A stretch of DNA of 31,980 nt from positions 1 to 31,980 of the forward strand of contig JAFAAS010000124.1 of assembly GCA_023426435.1 (NCBI GenBank), in the 5' to 3' direction. This stretch comes from Verrucomicrobiota bacterium. GTDB lineage: Bacteria > Verrucomicrobiota > Verrucomicrobiia > Opitutales > Opitutaceae. Every line of letters begins with the position of its first letter. The first letter of the stretch is position 1. Both the position numbers and the translations under genes were made by a program. Shown here piece by piece: positions 30,631-31,980 of this stretch. The notes under the pieces are model-generated. The model was given only the letters and a program-made list of their open reading frames with translations. It was not told where the DNA came from and did not search any database.

Positions 30631-31980
30631 TCAGGATTTCTTCGCGGGCAGGGCGCGCGTGGCGATTTCTTCCTTCAGCTTCGCGATGTAGGCGTCGGCG
30701 GTCATCACGCCCTCGTCGCCGCGGGCGCGGGAGCGGACGGAGACGCTGTTGGCCTCGGCTTCCTTTTGGCCGATGACGAGCGTGTAGGGCACTTTGTCCA
30801 ATTCGGCGCGGCGGATCTTGGCGCCGAGTTTGTCGCTGTGTTCGTCGAGCGTGGCGCGGAGACCCTCGGCGCGGAAGCGCGAGAGGAGGTTGCGCGCGTA
30901 GTCGATCGTCTTGTCGCTGATCGGCACGAGGCGGACCTGCTCGGGCGCGAGCCACGCGGGGAAGTCGCCGGCGAAGTGTTCGATGAGCACGCCGCAGAAA
31001 CGCTCCATCGAGCCGAACGGCGCGCGATGGATCATTACGGGACGATGCGGTTGGTTGTCGGCGCCGATGTAGGAGAGATCGAAGCGGACGGGGAGAACGT
31101 AATCGACCTGCACGGTGCCGAGCTGCCATTCGCGGCCGATGACGTCCTTGATGACGAAATCGATTTTCGGACCGTAGAACGCGGCTTCGCCGGGCTCTTC
31201 GGTGAACGGAACGCCGAGGGTGGCGGCGGCCTTGCGGCAGGCGTCTTCGGCGGCGTCCCACTTGGCGGGATCGCCGGTGAACTTGCTGCTGTCGGGATCG
31301 CGCAAGCCGACGCGCACGCGGTAATCCTGCATGCCGAGCGTGGTGAGGACGGTTTTGACGAGCGAGAGACAGCCGAGGATTTCCTGGGCGACCTGTTCCT
31401 CGGTGCAGAAGAGGTGGGCGTCGTCCTGGGTGAAGCCGCGGACGCGCGTCATGCCGTTGAGTTCGCCGGATTGTTCCCAGCGGTAAACGGTGCCGAACTC
31501 TGCGAGCCGCACGGGCAGGTCGCGATACGAGTGCGGCTGGGACGCGAAGATCTTGATGTGATGAGGACAGTTCATCGGCTTCAGCATGAAGCCGTCGAGG
31601 AGCTTGTCGGCGTCGAGCACGCGCTCTGCCCCGATGACTTCCTTGCCCGCGCGTTTGTTGATCTCGGCGGCGAACTGCGACGACACGCCTTCGAGGCGTG
31701 AGGTGAGTTCGGCGCACGAGCAACCTTCGCTGGCGAGCTGCGCCATGGCGTCGGGTTCGGCAAACGCGGTGAATTGCGATTCCTTGTAGTAGGGGAAGTG
31801 GCCCGAAGTCTTGTAGAGCGTGAGCTTGCCGATGTGCGGCGTGAAGACCTGCGAGTAACCCTGCTTGCGCAGCTCTTCGCTGATGAAGTTCTGCAACTCC
31901 TGGCGAATGATCGAGCCGTGCGGCGTCCAGAGGATCAGACCCTGGCCCACGTCTTCATCGATGACGAAGAGCTTCAGGTC
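30631..31980 (-). CDS. thrS: Threonyl-tRNA synthetase, N-terminus beyond the window
   Basis: The catalytic and anticodon-binding parts of a class II synthetase, about 449 residues; the frame is open through position 31980, so the TGS and editing domains lie outside. Seen: motif 1 with PHIGKLTLYKTSGHFPYY; the zinc-binding MNCPHH; motif 2 RVRGFTQDDAHLFC; QLGTVQVDYVLPVRF; motif 3 HRAPFGSMERFCGVLIEHF; and the anticodon-binding domain from WLAPEQVRLVPIS. The stop is followed by a strong terminator on this strand. Threonyl-tRNA synthetase genes are often followed by infC and the L35/L20 ribosomal genes, but here thrS ends at a terminator and the fusion dehydrogenase converges on it. Confidence 0.96.
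   Translation of the reverse strand, partial: DLKLFVIDEDVGQGLILWTPHGSIIRQELQNFISEELRKQGYSQVFTPHIGKLTLYKTSGHFPYYKESQFTAFAEPDAMAQLASEGCSCAELTSRLEGVSSQFAAEINKRAGKEVIGAERVLDADKLLDGFMLKPMNCPHHIKIFASQPHSYRDLPVRLAEFGTVYRWEQSGELNGMTRVRGFTQDDAHLFCTEEQVAQEILGCLSLVKTVLTTLGMQDYRVRVGLRDPDSSKFTGDPAKWDAAEDACRKAAATLGVPFTEEPGEAAFYGPKIDFVIKDVIGREWQLGTVQVDYVLPVRFDLSYIGADNQPHRPVMIHRAPFGSMERFCGVLIEHFAGDFPAWLAPEQVRLVPISDKTIDYARNLLSRFRAEGLRATLDEHSDKLGAKIRRAELDKVPYTLVIGQKEAEANSVSVRSRARGDEGVMTADAYIAKLKEEIATRALPAKKS

Noticed and set aside
1..31980. tRNA genes, CRISPR arrays, insertion sequences, prophage or toxin-antitoxin genes
   Set aside because: None recognised on either strand by eye; no regularly spaced repeats or transposase motifs.

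Overview
The window is about 32 kb of GC-rich, gene-dense bacterial chromosome, apparently from a Verrucomicrobiota-type organism, most likely Opitutales. That placement is inference from the look of the proteins (Amt/PII clusters, large secreted Sel1/TPR proteins, TIM-barrel and Gfo/Idh/MocA enzymes), weak Shine-Dalgarno signals and the high-GC, REP-rich style; no 16S or marker search was possible. I see no tRNA, rRNA, CRISPR array, transposase or phage gene. Two housekeeping synthetases, aspS in the middle and a truncated thrS at the right edge, show this is ordinary chromosome with accessory blocks between.

Left block (about 0.1-9.1 kb, minus strand): five genes read in one direction. First comes a large RoxA-like diheme c-type cytochrome lipoprotein. 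It is ATGA-coupled to a 188-residue protein of unknown function. Next is a membrane diheme cytochrome c peroxidase-like protein that carries the same unknown domain fused to its N-terminus, then a second, shorter diheme protein, and finally a patatin-like phospholipase with a multi-helix membrane insertion. I read this as an envelope lipid-hydrolysis plus haem-redox system. Its chemistry is unknown, and it is the best candidate in the window for an undescribed system.

Centre (9.3-15.5 kb, plus strand): aspS, then a nitrogen block amt-glnK, amtB-glnK, glnK. It has two clearly different ammonium channels and three PII proteins with an identical T-loop including Tyr51. Sigma-54-like promoters (one strong, two weaker) and rho-independent terminators divide it into transcription units. 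One weaker sigma-54-like site would start transcription inside the preceding terminator.

Right-centre (15.7-28.6 kb): a small secreted lipocalin-like protein (minus), a 1636-residue exported propeller/coiled-coil/Sel1 protein followed by four tightly packed small envelope proteins (plus, overlapping ATGA junctions), and a convergent 1113-residue exported Sel1/TPR protein (minus). The two giant proteins share an 18-bp palindrome upstream of their starts, suggesting a common regulator. The minus-strand giant seems to have lost its last Sel1 repeat to a frame change near its 3' end. A DUF6498-like membrane protein follows.

Right edge (28.6-32 kb): a fusion of a sugar-phosphate isomerase/epimerase TIM barrel with a Gfo/Idh/MocA dehydrogenase, then thrS on the minus strand with its own terminator. 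Small dispersed repeats lie between genes: two inverted-repeat elements of the CACGGATGAACACGGAT type, two GTAG-footed REP-like hairpins, and two fragments of another scattered repeat.
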